Positions 8,601-16,286 of a DNA stretch of 26,605 bases are shown piece after piece (the first letter of the stretch is position 1; each line of letters starts with the position of its first letter). The notes under the pieces were generated by a model. The model was not told the origin of the DNA. It worked only from the letters and a program-made list of their open reading frames with translations, and ran no database searches. Position numbers and translations under genes: made by a program. This DNA is from CSP1-4 sp036559965. Its GTDB lineage: Bacteria > Chloroflexota > Limnocylindria > Limnocylindrales > CSP1-4. Location: contig DATBSD010000135.1 in the NCBI GenBank assembly GCA_036559965.1, forward strand, positions 1 to 26,605, given 5' to 3'.

Positions 8601-11269
8601 AGGGGCAGCAGGACACACGCCGGCGCATCGTGCGCAGCGAGCTCGACGCGCTCGAGGTCGAGGCCACTGCCGTCGACGACGTACTCGAGAGCTTCGGTCG
8701 CCATCGGCTGCTGACGTTCGACCGCGAGCCGGCGACGCGGGAGCCGACGGTCGAGATCGCCCACGAGGCGCTGCTCTCCGCCTGGCAGCGGCTTCGTGGC
8801 TGGGTCGATGGCGCCCGCGACGACCTCCGCCAGGAACGGCGTCTGGCGCGGGCAGCCGCAGAGTGGCGCGCCTCGGACCGTGATCCGAGCTTCCTCGTGC
8901 GCGGCGTCCGACTCGAGCAGGTCGCCGCCTGGGTGGAGGCGAGCGACCTGGCCATCGGCGTCGCCGAGCGTGCCTACCTCAAGGCGAGCCTCGACGAACG
9001 CGACGAGGAGCGACGCCGGCAGGACGCGCAAGCGCACCGCGAGGTCCAGCTGGAGCGTCGGTCTCGGTTCCGCCTGCGCGCGCTGGCCGCCGTCCTCGCG
9101 GTGGCCACCATCGTGGCAACCTCGCTGACGCTCTTCGCGGTGGCACAGGAGCAGAAGGCCAGCCGTGAGGCCGCCGTGGCGCGCGTGCGCGAGCTGGCCG
9201 CGGCCGCCCTGGCTGAGCGCGAGGTCGACCCGGAGCGCTCCATCCTGCTGGCCATCGAGGCGGTCGAGGAGGCGCGCCTCGTGGCACAACCGGGCGTCGT
9301 GCTGCGCGAGGCGACCGAGGCGCTTCACGTGGCCATCGCCGCCTCCCGCGTCGACCGGACCATGGTCGGGACCGGCGGCCCCGTGGCCTGGGGTGGGGAT
9401 GGCCTGCTGGCGACCCTGGCGGTCGGCACGCCCGGGTCCGTCGACCTGCGCGACGCCACGTCTGGCGCCATCGTCCGCACCATCGCGGCGCACCAGGGCG
9501 AGGTCACCGACCTCGCCCTCAGCCCAGATGGTCACTGGCTAGCCACGGCCGGCGCCGATGGCGTGCTGCGAGTCTGGGATCCATCGACCGGCGAGCCCGG
9601 CGCAGTCGTGGAAGGCGAGGGGCCGGTCAGCGACCTGGACTTCGGGGCCGAAGGAGCCCGCGTGGCTGCGGTCTGGCCGGACGAGAGGGTCGTGCGGCTC
9701 GTCGAGACGTCGAGCGGGCGAGAGCTCTGGCGACACGAGGGACTGCTCGTCGCAACGTCCGCTGATGGGGGTGGCGCGGCGGCCAGCCCTCTGGCCGACG
9801 ACGACCTGCCGGTGCCAGAGATCGTCGGCCTCAGCCCCGACGGGCGACAGGTCGCCGTAGGCGCGGGCGACCTGTGGATCTTCGACACCGTGACGGGGCA
9901 GACCGCCTTGAGTCCCCTGTTCGTCCCATACGGCGCGGGGACCGTCGCCTGGAGCCCGGACGGGCGTGTCATCGCGACGGCCGGGTTGGGCGGGGCGCAC
10001 ACATGGGACGCCGCGACGGGTGAGCTGCTCGAGGCCGTGATCGGTCACGCATCCGGCTTCAGCGTCCTTGCCTGGAGTCCGGATTCCCGACGCCTCGCGA
10101 CGGGGTCCCACGACGTCATCGTCTGGGACCACGAGGACGGCCGCCTGACAGAGTCCTTGACCCTCGCCGCGGAGGCGACGGTTCGAGGCGTGGCCAGCCT
10201 GGCGTTCTCACCGGCTGGGACGCGCCTGGCGGCGGGCATAGCCGACGGCTCGACGGTCAAGGTCTGGGACCTGACGCCGGCCGGCGCCGCCGAGATCGCG
10301 GTCCTCCCTTCGACTGGCGAGTACGGTGATGTCGGGTTCAGCCAGGGTGATCGACAGGTGGTCTCCGCGGACGAAGACGGGTTCGTCCGTCTGCACGACC
10401 TCGAGACGGGCGACGTCTCTCCGGCCATCGGCCCGCGCGTCGCGGAGCACGACCTGGATGTCAGCCCCGACGGGCGCTGGCTGGTCCACGGTCCAGCCGT
10501 TTGGGACCTCGCCACTGCCTCGGAGCGCTTCCGCTTCGCCGAGCCGCCGCCGTTCGACGGGACCGGCTGGAGCGCCGATAGCCGCCTATTGGCTGTGGTG
10601 AGCGGCGTCGACGGCGAGGCTGTCGAGGTGCTCGACCTTGACGGCAAGGTGCAGGCCGTCCTGCCGGAGCGCGACGGGTACGAGACCAGCGGCGCGAGCT
10701 TCAGCCCTGACGGCATCCGCCTGGTGACCATCGGCACCGGCTCGTCAGATGGGCAGCCGGAGACGGGGCGGATCACCGTCTGGGACTGGCGCCAGGGGAC
10801 GATCATCAAGGACATCGAGACGCCGCCCGCGCAGGACATCGAGACGCGGCCAGCGCAGTTCGTTACTGTGGACCCGTCGGGCCGCTACGCGGCGACGGGC
10901 TTCGGCCCGCTGGCCATCTGGGATCTCATCGACGGGACGCACCGCGAGATGGAGGGCATCGAAAGCACAGCCGAGGTCGCCTTCAGCCCCGACGGGTCAC
11001 TCGTGGCCGTGCCGGCCGGAGCCACCCTCCACCTCCACGACACCGCCACTGGCGAGCTTCGGCTCGCGCTCGGCGGTGGTCGCGGGCCGAAGGCGCGCGT
11101 CGCATTCAGCGGGGATGGCTCGATGCTGGCGGCGCACGGCGTCGACGAGGCCTATGTCTGGACGCTCGACCTCGACCGGCTGATCGCCGTCGGGCGGAGT
11201 GAGCTGACGCGCACGTGGACGGAAGACGAGTGCGGGCGCTTCCTCCACCTGGAGCATTGCGCCCCCTGA
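5624..11269 (+). CDS. Giant cyclase - SARP/BTAD - kinase-like - nSTAND - WD40 protein
   Basis: 1881 residues, domains in order. Class III nucleotide cyclase homology (about 35-205): metal Asp candidates D40 (ADIRGYT) and D84 (RGDEAL), and N143/R147 (NLAARL), so activity is possible. SARP-type winged helix (223-315) plus BTAD helical repeats (320-465). Protein-kinase-like domain (475-645): the VAIK lysine is Arg505, HRD is HGD (D599, N604 kept) and DFG is D617-L-D, so probably a pseudokinase. nSTAND NTPase (689-1130): NPYKGLRPF, Walker A GPSGAGKSS (K739), Walker B LVVDQFEE (D822). Membrane helix (about 1150-1172). WD40 region (about 1245-1855) with about 14 blades. C-terminal tail LTRTWTEDECGRFLHLEHC. 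Parts of this resemble signalling and conflict STAND proteins; the ligand and output are unknown. It stands alone between argR and greA. Confidence 0.9.
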   Translation: MREIEGTPRAAPDSPSSGRQRRGVRRASSSGAIQSFLIADIRGYTRFTAERGDEAAAALAARFAAIVGEQVAAGDGSLVELRGDEALATFDSPRQAIRAAVALQGRLLAETRSVPDLALPVGIGLDAGEAVVVADGFRGGALNLAARLCAQAGPGEILASQEIVHLAGALDGIRYGDGGATEVKGMAEPVNVVTVAADEGDVAAQIQALLPASEELSPPRGLLQVRILGPIEIASGKVLAPLGGPKQRAVLAHLIVRANELVPAETLVDLVWGDDPPETARSIIQTYVSLLRKSIGADRIVGQAPGYRLRLEANELDATRFDGLVREGRKALPIDPNLAVRTFDAALALWRGPALADLADQQTLFAEAARLDELRLEAQSARIDGLLAAGHAARAIGDLETLLASHALSESLWGLLMLAYYREGRQGDALAAFHRARRILGDELGIDPSPELARLHERILHQDPGLELRGEPLRGYRLLEKLDDGPTGSLYRAIQPVVGRDVAVRIYHEDVASDADFVRRFEQQAQAVAALEHPHIAPIHDYWREPGRAYIVARYLKGGSLQALRDRGGAIDQPTAIGIVVQIASALGFVHRQGLVHGDLSAANVRFDGEGNAYLVDLDVGLHERGDRRADLRRLATLATSLLPGDARVSELATRVDGAQPPEADAFAVAARGQADGLGPSSAAADARNPYKGLRPFIEADAGDFHGRGELTRRLVARLRSGSSDARFLAVVGPSGAGKSSVVRAGLVPEIRRGALGPAETTFVAEMLPGPHPMDELEAALQRVAVRSVGHLRDVLDAGSRGLLDAADVVLQPGAELTLVVDQFEETFTLAEDEREREAFLAALRVAAVDPESRIRIVVTMRADFYDRPLLYPRFGELFAACTEAVSPMTPDELEEAIRRPPEAVGVTVEPGLVAEMIADVAHQPGALPLVQYALTETFERRDDTRLTLAAYRRIGGIAGALSARADRIFEATGSDGRRATKQVFLRLVTLGEGQQDTRRRIVRSELDALEVEATAVDDVLESFGRHRLLTFDREPATREPTVEIAHEALLSAWQRLRGWVDGARDDLRQERRLARAAAEWRASDRDPSFLVRGVRLEQVAAWVEASDLAIGVAERAYLKASLDERDEERRRQDAQAHREVQLERRSRFRLRALAAVLAVATIVATSLTLFAVAQEQKASREAAVARVRELAAAALAEREVDPERSILLAIEAVEEARLVAQPGVVLREATEALHVAIAASRVDRTMVGTGGPVAWGGDGLLATLAVGTPGSVDLRDATSGAIVRTIAAHQGEVTDLALSPDGHWLATAGADGVLRVWDPSTGEPGAVVEGEGPVSDLDFGAEGARVAAVWPDERVVRLVETSSGRELWRHEGLLVATSADGGGAAASPLADDDLPVPEIVGLSPDGRQVAVGAGDLWIFDTVTGQTALSPLFVPYGAGTVAWSPDGRVIATAGLGGAHTWDAATGELLEAVIGHASGFSVLAWSPDSRRLATGSHDVIVWDHEDGRLTESLTLAAEATVRGVASLAFSPAGTRLAAGIADGSTVKVWDLTPAGAAEIAVLPSTGEYGDVGFSQGDRQVVSADEDGFVRLHDLETGDVSPAIGPRVAEHDLDVSPDGRWLVHGPAVWDLATASERFRFAEPPPFDGTGWSADSRLLAVVSGVDGEAVEVLDLDGKVQAVLPERDGYETSGASFSPDGIRLVTIGTGSSDGQPETGRITVWDWRQGTIIKDIETPPAQDIETRPAQFVTVDPSGRYAATGFGPLAIWDLIDGTHREMEGIESTAEVAFSPDGSLVAVPAGATLHLHDTATGELRLALGGGRGPKARVAFSGDGSMLAAHGVDEAYVWTLDLDRLIAVGRSELTRTWTEDECGRFLHLEHCAP
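10811..10858 (+). repeat. 24-base in-frame tandem duplication inside the WD40 region
   Basis: Two adjacent 24-base units (10811-10834 and 10835-10858) match at 22 of 24 positions. They encode DIETPPAQ then DIETRPAQ. The repeat lies in a loop between propeller blades and keeps the frame. Confidence 0.85.
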
Positions 11270-11298
11270 GGCTGCTCATCCGGGGGCAGTGCCGGCGT

Positions 11299-11327
11299 TT
11301 GACGACCCTAAGAGGCGGACCTACAAT
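11299..11327 (+). promoter_or_regulatory. Sigma70-type promoter of greA
   Basis: TTGACG (11299-11304), a 17-base spacer and TACAAT (11322-11327) form a near-consensus housekeeping promoter. It lies 115 bases before the GTG of greA and supports the downstream start at 11442 rather than an ATG at 11289. Confidence 0.75.
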
Positions 11328-11398
11328 CCGCCGACATTCGGACTCCTGGCCGCGGCGCACGCCGACGAGACCGGGGGTCCGTCCGTTTCACAGCCCTG

Positions 11399-11415
11399 CC
11401 ACCCGCCCAGGGTGG
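11399..11415 (+). other. Hairpin in the greA 5' leader
   Basis: Perfect 6-bp stem CCACCC (11399-11404) and GGGTGG (11410-11415) with a GCCCA loop, just upstream of the presumed ribosome-binding region of greA. It could modulate translation or mRNA stability. No known riboswitch is recognised in the approximately 110-base leader. Confidence 0.4.
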
Positions 11416-11441
11416 GTGTCCCCGGAACGGAGCCCGAGCAC

Positions 11442-11906
11442 GTGAACCCGAAGCCCAGCTACGTGACCGCCGAAGGGATGGACAAGCTCCGCGTGGAGCT
11501 CGCCACGATGATCGACGTCCGCCGCCCGGAGGTCGCTGCCCGCATCCATGAGGCGAAGGCACACGGCGACCTGTCCGAGAACGCGGAGTACGAGGACGCG
11601 AAGAACGAGCAGGCCTTCGTCGAGGGCCGCATCCAGCAGCTCGAGGCGCTCATCAAGAACGCCATCATCATCGACGAGCATCACGCCACCGATCACGTCT
11701 CGATCGGCTCCACCGTGGCCCTCAAGTCGAGCGAGGGCAAGGACTCCTACACCATCGTCGGCCCGACCGAGGCATCGCCACGCGAAGGCAGGATCTCCAA
11801 CGAATCACCCCTTGGCAAGGAGCTCTTGGGGCGCAAGGTCGGCGACAGCGTGACGGTCAGTGCGCCGGACGGTGAGACCGTCTACAAGATCACCGGCATC
11901 AGCTAG
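11442..11906 (+). CDS. greA: Transcript cleavage factor GreA
   Basis: Binds the RNA polymerase secondary channel and stimulates cleavage of backtracked RNA, rescuing stalled complexes. 154 residues from GTG 11442 (MNPKPSYVTAEGMDKL), the normal GreA length. The N-terminal coiled coil carries the acidic tip HGDLSENAEY with catalytic-site acids D43 and E46. The C-terminal FKBP-like domain includes the conserved segment SPLGKELLGRKVGD. A longer reading frame from ATG 11289 is rejected because a good promoter lies inside it and the added residues are not GreA-like. The stop TAG is immediately followed by lysS, only 9 bases to its ATG. Confidence 0.95.
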   Translation: MNPKPSYVTAEGMDKLRVELATMIDVRRPEVAARIHEAKAHGDLSENAEYEDAKNEQAFVEGRIQQLEALIKNAIIIDEHHATDHVSIGSTVALKSSEGKDSYTIVGPTEASPREGRISNESPLGKELLGRKVGDSVTVSAPDGETVYKITGIS

Positions 11907-11909
11907 GCT
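11904..11909 (+). promoter_or_regulatory. Possible -10 box of lysS (TAGGCT) overlapping the greA stop
   Basis: TAGGCT fits TANNNT and lies 6 bases before ATG 11916. Its first three bases are the greA stop codon, so coincidence cannot be excluded. There is no Shine-Dalgarno before lysS. Confidence 0.35.
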
Positions 11910-11915
11910 CCTCGC

Positions 11916-13556
11916 ATGTACTGGGCCGACGAGCTGGCAGCGGCCGTCGACGGCCCCGAGGTCGTCAACGACTCGAAGACCCCGTCGGGCACGGTCCACG
12001 TCGGCAGCCTGCGTGGCGTCGTCCTCCACGATGCCATCGCGAGGGCCCTGCGCGACGCGGGACGAGAGACGCGCTTCCTGTACGGCGTCGACGACCTCGA
12101 CCCCATGGACGCCCAGGCGTTGCTGACGCCCGATGCCATCGACCGCTACATGGGCGTGCCGCTCAGCCACGTCCCGGCGCCCGAGGGCAGCCCGGCCGCG
12201 AGCTACGCCCGACATTTCGTGGGACAGCTGTTCATGGGCACGTTTGCCGGATTGGGCATCGCACCCGAGATCTACTGGATGAGCGAGCTCTACGGCGATG
12301 GGACGATGGACCCGTACATCCGCACGGCGCTCGACCGGGCCGAGCTCGTCCGACAGGCCTACCTGCGCGTGAGCAACGTCGAGAAGCCGGTCGGCTGGCT
12401 GCCCATCTCGGTCATCTGCGAGTCGTGCGGCAAGATCGGCACGACCGAAGCGAGCGACTGGGACGGCCAGACCGTCGCCTATGCCTGCCGGCCGGACCAT
12501 GTGGCGTGGGCGATTGGCTGCGGCATGAGCGGCCGCATCGCGCCCAGCCGCGGCCGGGCCAAGTTGCTCTTCAACGTCGACTGGGCCGCCAAGTGGAGCC
12601 ACTTCGGCGTGACTATCGAGGGCTGCGGCAAGGACCTGGCCACGAAGGGCGGCTCACGCGACCGCAGCGACGCCGTCGCGCGCGACGTCTTCGAGCGCGA
12701 GCCACCGGTCAACGTCGCCTACGAGTTCCTCAACATCGGCGGCAAGAAGATGAGCACGAGCAAGGGGACCGGCGCGTCCGCCCACGCCATGGCCGAGACG
12801 CTGCCGCCCGAGCTGCTGCGCTTCCTGTTCCTGCGCCACAAGCCACGCCGGGCCATCGAGTTCGATCCCGAGGGCGATGCCATCCCCGGGCTGTTCGACG
12901 AGTTCGATCGCATCGCCGGCGCCGTCGCCGGTCGTGAGGTGCGCGGCGAGCTGCCGCCCGACGCCGACCGGATCCTGCGCGCCAGCCTCGTCGCCGAGCC
13001 CGATGACCTGGTCCTCGAGGCCGCCCGCTTCCGACCTGCCTTCCGCCACCTCGCCCTGCTCGTGCAGGTCCCCGGCGTCGACCTCGATGCGCGCATGGAG
13101 GCCGAGAAGGGCGCTCCGCTCGACGCCGTCGATCACGCCATCGTCGATGCGCGCGTCGCCATCGCACGCAAGTGGCTGGCCGAGTTCGCGCCCGATCGCT
13201 ATCGCGTCGAGGTCGCGAGGGATGCCGTTCCCGACGACGCCGCCGGACTGCTGGCCGAGCAGGGCCGCTACCTCGTCGCCCTGGCGGACGCTGCGGCGAC
13301 CGAGCGTCCCGGCGCCGGCGACGCCTGGCAGGACCTCATCTTCCGCACGGCCGAGGCGACCGGGCTGGCGTCGGGCCAGGCGTTCGGGGCCATCTACCTC
13401 GCGTTCCTCGGCCGTCCGAACGGGCCGCGCGCCGGCTGGCTGCTGGCCAGCCTCGGGCCGGCCTTCGTCGACGAGCGCCTCCGGGCGGCGGCCGCAGTGG
13501 CCGGCGAGGCTGGCGCCGAGGTCGAGACCGACGCCCAGGCCGGGACGCCGGCGTGA
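11916..13556 (+). CDS. lysS: Class I lysyl-tRNA synthetase
   Basis: Charges tRNA-Lys with lysine. This is the class I (archaeal-type) enzyme, unrelated to the usual bacterial class II LysRS. The 546-residue product has the HIGH-type motif HVGS (28-31) and the KMSKS motif KMSTSKG (278-284) on the Rossmann fold. Cysteines C168, C171, C191 and C202 (CESC, C, GCG) could bind zinc. The C-terminal third is the helical anticodon-binding region, followed by an Ala/Glu-rich tail. The gene follows greA by 9 bases and ends 16 bases before serS, so the three form a transcription/translation cluster. Class I LysRS has a patchy distribution in bacteria. Confidence 0.95.
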   Translation: MYWADELAAAVDGPEVVNDSKTPSGTVHVGSLRGVVLHDAIARALRDAGRETRFLYGVDDLDPMDAQALLTPDAIDRYMGVPLSHVPAPEGSPAASYARHFVGQLFMGTFAGLGIAPEIYWMSELYGDGTMDPYIRTALDRAELVRQAYLRVSNVEKPVGWLPISVICESCGKIGTTEASDWDGQTVAYACRPDHVAWAIGCGMSGRIAPSRGRAKLLFNVDWAAKWSHFGVTIEGCGKDLATKGGSRDRSDAVARDVFEREPPVNVAYEFLNIGGKKMSTSKGTGASAHAMAETLPPELLRFLFLRHKPRRAIEFDPEGDAIPGLFDEFDRIAGAVAGREVRGELPPDADRILRASLVAEPDDLVLEAARFRPAFRHLALLVQVPGVDLDARMEAEKGAPLDAVDHAIVDARVAIARKWLAEFAPDRYRVEVARDAVPDDAAGLLAEQGRYLVALADAAATERPGAGDAWQDLIFRTAEATGLASGQAFGAIYLAFLGRPNGPRAGWLLASLGPAFVDERLRAAAAVAGEAGAEVETDAQAGTPA

Positions 13557-13572
13557 CCATGATGCGGCGACC

Positions 13573-14874
13573 ATGAGCGTCGGGTTGCAGCGGCTGCGCG
13601 ACGACGCCGATCGGCTGCGGGCAGGCGCCGTGGAGAAGGGCGAGGACCCGGCCATCGTCGATGCGGCGGTCGCCTGCGATGCCCAGCGGCGGACACTGCT
13701 CGGCGAGTCGGACGGCCTCAAGGCGGAGCGCAACGCGATCTCGAAGTCGATCGGCGATGCCATCAAGGGCGGCGCCGACCCGGGCGGCCCCGAGGTCGCC
13801 AAAGCCCGTGAGCGCTCGATCGACTTGGGTGCTCGCATCGAGACGCTCGACGGCGAGCTGGCGGCCATCGAGCTCGACCTCGAGGAGCTCATGCTGCGCA
13901 TCCCCAACCCGGCCGATCCGGGCGTGCCCATCGGCGGCGAGGATGCCAGCATCATCGTCCGCAGCTGGGGCGAGCCGGCTGCCCACGAGTGGCCCGATGG
14001 CGAGCATCGAGCGCCCCATTGGGAACGTGGCGAGGCGCTCGGCATGCTCGCGCTCGAGGCCGGGGCCAAGGTCACCGGCTCGGGCTTCCCGATCTACCGC
14101 GGCCCGGGCGCCGCGCTCCAGCGGGCGCTCATCGACTACATGATCGGTGTCCACACCCGCGAGCACGACATGATCGAGATCTGGCCGCCCGCCCTCGTCA
14201 ACGCGGCGTCGGCGCGCGGCACAGGCCAGATCCCGGACAAGGAAGAGCTCATGTACGTGGTCACCCGCGACGAGCTCTACCTCGTGCCGACGGCCGAGGT
14301 GCCGGTCACGAACATCCATCGCGACGAGATCATCGAAGCGGCCGACCTGCCCATCCGCTACGTCGCGTACTCGCCCTGCTTCCGGCGCGAGGCAGGGGCG
14401 GCGGGCAAGGACACGCGCGGCATCCTGCGCGTGCATCAGTTCGACAAGGTCGAGATGGTCTGCTTCGAGCGGCCGGCCGAGTCGGATGCGACGCTCGAGT
14501 GGCTGACGGCGCGTGCGGAGGTCATCCTCCAGCGCCTCGAGCTGCCCTACCGGGTGAAGCTCATGGCGACAGGCGACATGGGCTTCGTGCAGGCCAAGAA
14601 GTACGACCTCGAGGTCTGGGCGCCAGGCGTGGAGCGCTGGCTGGAGGTCAGCTCGGTCTCGAACTTCCGCGACTATCAGGCGCGCCGGATGGATATCCGC
14701 TGGCGTCCCGAGCCGGGCGCCAAGCCGGAGATCCTTCACACGCTCAATGGGTCCGGTCTGGCACTCGCGCGCACGGTCGCGGCCATCCTGGAGGTCCATC
14801 AGCGACCGGACGGCAGCCTGTCCATCCCGACTGTCCTGCGGCCACACATGGGGGTAGACTCGGTCCCTGCCTGA
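13573..14874 (+). CDS. serS: Seryl-tRNA synthetase
   Basis: Class II synthetase that charges tRNA-Ser (and tRNA-Sec where present). 433 residues. The N-terminal antiparallel coiled-coil arm (about 1-110) grips the long variable arm of tRNA-Ser. The catalytic core has LVPTAEVPVTN (TAEV at 240-243), motif 2 FRREAGAAGKDTRG (from 270) with HQFDKVEM, and motif 3 NGSGLALARTVAAILE (from 392). The ATG at 13573 is chosen because nearby ATGs at 13559 and 13562 are out of frame and the protein begins with a standard arm sequence. A tRNA-Ser gene lies 3 kb downstream. Confidence 0.97.
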   Translation: MSVGLQRLRDDADRLRAGAVEKGEDPAIVDAAVACDAQRRTLLGESDGLKAERNAISKSIGDAIKGGADPGGPEVAKARERSIDLGARIETLDGELAAIELDLEELMLRIPNPADPGVPIGGEDASIIVRSWGEPAAHEWPDGEHRAPHWERGEALGMLALEAGAKVTGSGFPIYRGPGAALQRALIDYMIGVHTREHDMIEIWPPALVNAASARGTGQIPDKEELMYVVTRDELYLVPTAEVPVTNIHRDEIIEAADLPIRYVAYSPCFRREAGAAGKDTRGILRVHQFDKVEMVCFERPAESDATLEWLTARAEVILQRLELPYRVKLMATGDMGFVQAKKYDLEVWAPGVERWLEVSSVSNFRDYQARRMDIRWRPEPGAKPEILHTLNGSGLALARTVAAILEVHQRPDGSLSIPTVLRPHMGVDSVPA

Positions 14875-14904
14875 CCCCTTGGTCGGGCGCGAGGGAGTTG
14901 CGCG

Positions 14905-15444
14905 ATGACGATGGCCCCCGGGTTCGGCATGGAGCCGACCCAGCCCACCCTGCACGACGCTGGTCCGCCACCGCCCGCGCCGGAGGTCTCGACGCCCGCG
15001 GCCGACGAGCCGGACCTCGGCGGCCGCGGCCTGCGACTCATCGCCTACATCGCCGATACCATCATCATCTCGCTCGTCGTCGGCGCCTTCTTCATCGTCG
15101 TCGTCTTCTTCGCGGCGTTCATCTTCGCCGCCCTGGGCATGGACATCGATGAGGCCTTCCACGGCTACATCGCCGGTCTCGTGGGGCTCGTCTTCGCCGT
15201 CGCGTACTTCCCGTTCTGGTGGTCGCGCGACGGCCAGACGCTGGCCATGATGCCGCTCGGCCTGCGCGTGGTCGACGAGAACGACGGCGAGACCATCAGC
15301 CGCAGCCGTGCGATCGTTCGCCTCGTCGTCCTGGTCATCGGCATCGCCGTCTTCCTGCTCGGCGTGCTCTGGACCTTCGTCGATCGTCGCCGCCGAGGCT
15401 GGCATGACCTCGCGGCGCACACCATCGTCATCGGGGAGCGCTGA
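14905..15444 (+). CDS. RDD-family membrane protein (first of two)
   Basis: 179 residues. A 40-residue Pro/Ala-rich N-terminus is followed by the RDD domain: GRGLRLIAYIADTIIIS (Arg and Asp of helix 1), a second and third helix, and the conserved end DRRRRGWHDLAAHTIVI. RDD proteins are small polytopic membrane proteins of mostly unknown role; some have been linked to ion transport. A GAGGGAG ribosome-binding site (14891-14897) sits 7 bases before the ATG. A TANNNT match (TAGACT, 14855-14860) inside the end of serS could start a transcript. It is followed after 2 bases by a paralogue. Confidence 0.88.
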   Translation: MTMAPGFGMEPTQPTLHDAGPPPPAPEVSTPAADEPDLGGRGLRLIAYIADTIIISLVVGAFFIVVVFFAAFIFAALGMDIDEAFHGYIAGLVGLVFAVAYFPFWWSRDGQTLAMMPLGLRVVDENDGETISRSRAIVRLVVLVIGIAVFLLGVLWTFVDRRRRGWHDLAAHTIVIGER

Positions 15445-15446
15445 CC

Positions 15447-16262
15447 ATGACCTCCGGATCGCTGCAGCCCGAGGAGACCGACGCCACGGCCGAGTCGACG
15501 CCCGACGCATCCCAGCCCGAACCGCCGGCGCCCGAGACGACGACCATCGAGGCTGCGGGCGAGGCGTCGGCCAGCGAAGTGACGCCGGCTGACCCGTCGG
15601 TCGAGGCCGCGCCCGAGCCGGCGCCCGAGCCCGTCCCGGCCAGCGAGCCGGCCGAGCCCGCCGCCGCCGCCGTCACTGCTGCGGCCGCGCCCGAGCCCGC
15701 CAGTCCTCCTGCCGCCGCGCTGGCTGCTCCGGCCGCGGCCGCCGTCGAGCCGGCGCCGCCTGCGTCGCCGCCCGCCCCTCCGTCGGCCTGGCAGGCGCCG
15801 GTCGAAGCCACCGGGCCGTTCCCGGGCGTCAAGTTCCCCGATCACGCCAAGCGGCTTTTCTCGTACATCCTCGACGTCATCATCGCGGCCTTCCTGACGA
15901 TCGTGGTCGCCATCGGCCTCGGCATCCTGACGGCCATCTTCGCGGCCGCCGGTCTGGGCATCCTGGCCTTCCTGTCGGGCATCAGCCTGTTCCTGGCGAT
16001 CTTCCTCGTGAGCGTCGTCTACTGGCCGTATTTCTGGGTCAAGTCGGGCACCACGCCGGGCATGCGCATCGTCGGCGGCCTGCGCGTCGTGATGGACCGC
16101 GACGGCGGCCCGGTCACGCTGGGGCCGGCCATCCTGCGCCTCATCGGCTACTGGATCGATGCGCTCGTGTTCTACCTCGGATTCGCCTGGATCCTCATCG
16201 ACAGCCGCCGCCGCGGCTGGCACGACCTCATCGCCGGCACGGTCGTCATCCAGGACGAGTAG
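15447..16262 (+). CDS. RDD-family membrane protein with long Ala/Pro/Glu-rich N-terminus (second of two)
   Basis: 271 residues. Residues 1-130 are low-complexity (Ala, Pro, Glu, Thr), probably disordered and cytoplasmic. From about 130 the RDD domain begins (AKRLFSYILDVIIAAFL), with helices to about 250 and the same C-terminal signature as its neighbour (DSRRRGWHDLIAGTVVI). The start is 2 bases after the stop of the first RDD gene, so they are cotranscribed. Similar C-termini but different N-termini suggest an old tandem duplication with divergence, or subunits of one heteromeric membrane complex. Function unknown. Confidence 0.87.
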   Translation: MTSGSLQPEETDATAESTPDASQPEPPAPETTTIEAAGEASASEVTPADPSVEAAPEPAPEPVPASEPAEPAAAAVTAAAAPEPASPPAAALAAPAAAAVEPAPPASPPAPPSAWQAPVEATGPFPGVKFPDHAKRLFSYILDVIIAAFLTIVVAIGLGILTAIFAAAGLGILAFLSGISLFLAIFLVSVVYWPYFWVKSGTTPGMRIVGGLRVVMDRDGGPVTLGPAILRLIGYWIDALVFYLGFAWILIDSRRRGWHDLIAGTVVIQDE

Positions 16263-16286
16263 CGGCGGCGGCGAGCGGCCGGCGGG

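Noticed and set aside
8021..9535. 504-codon open frame on the minus strand inside the giant gene
   Set aside because: Antisense to the STAND ATPase domain, with no recognisable motif.
11261..11287. GCCCCC/GGGGGC inverted repeat after the giant gene as a terminator
   Set aside because: It has only a 6-bp stem with a 15-base loop and no T-run, partly inside the coding end.
11289..11441. N-terminal extension of greA from ATG 11289
   Set aside because: A near-consensus promoter lies inside this stretch and the added residues do not look like GreA. GTG 11442 gives the normal length.
13336..15510. 724-codon open frame on the minus strand over lysS end, serS and RDD1
   Set aside because: Same antisense composition artefact; serS and the RDD gene are unmistakable on the plus strand.
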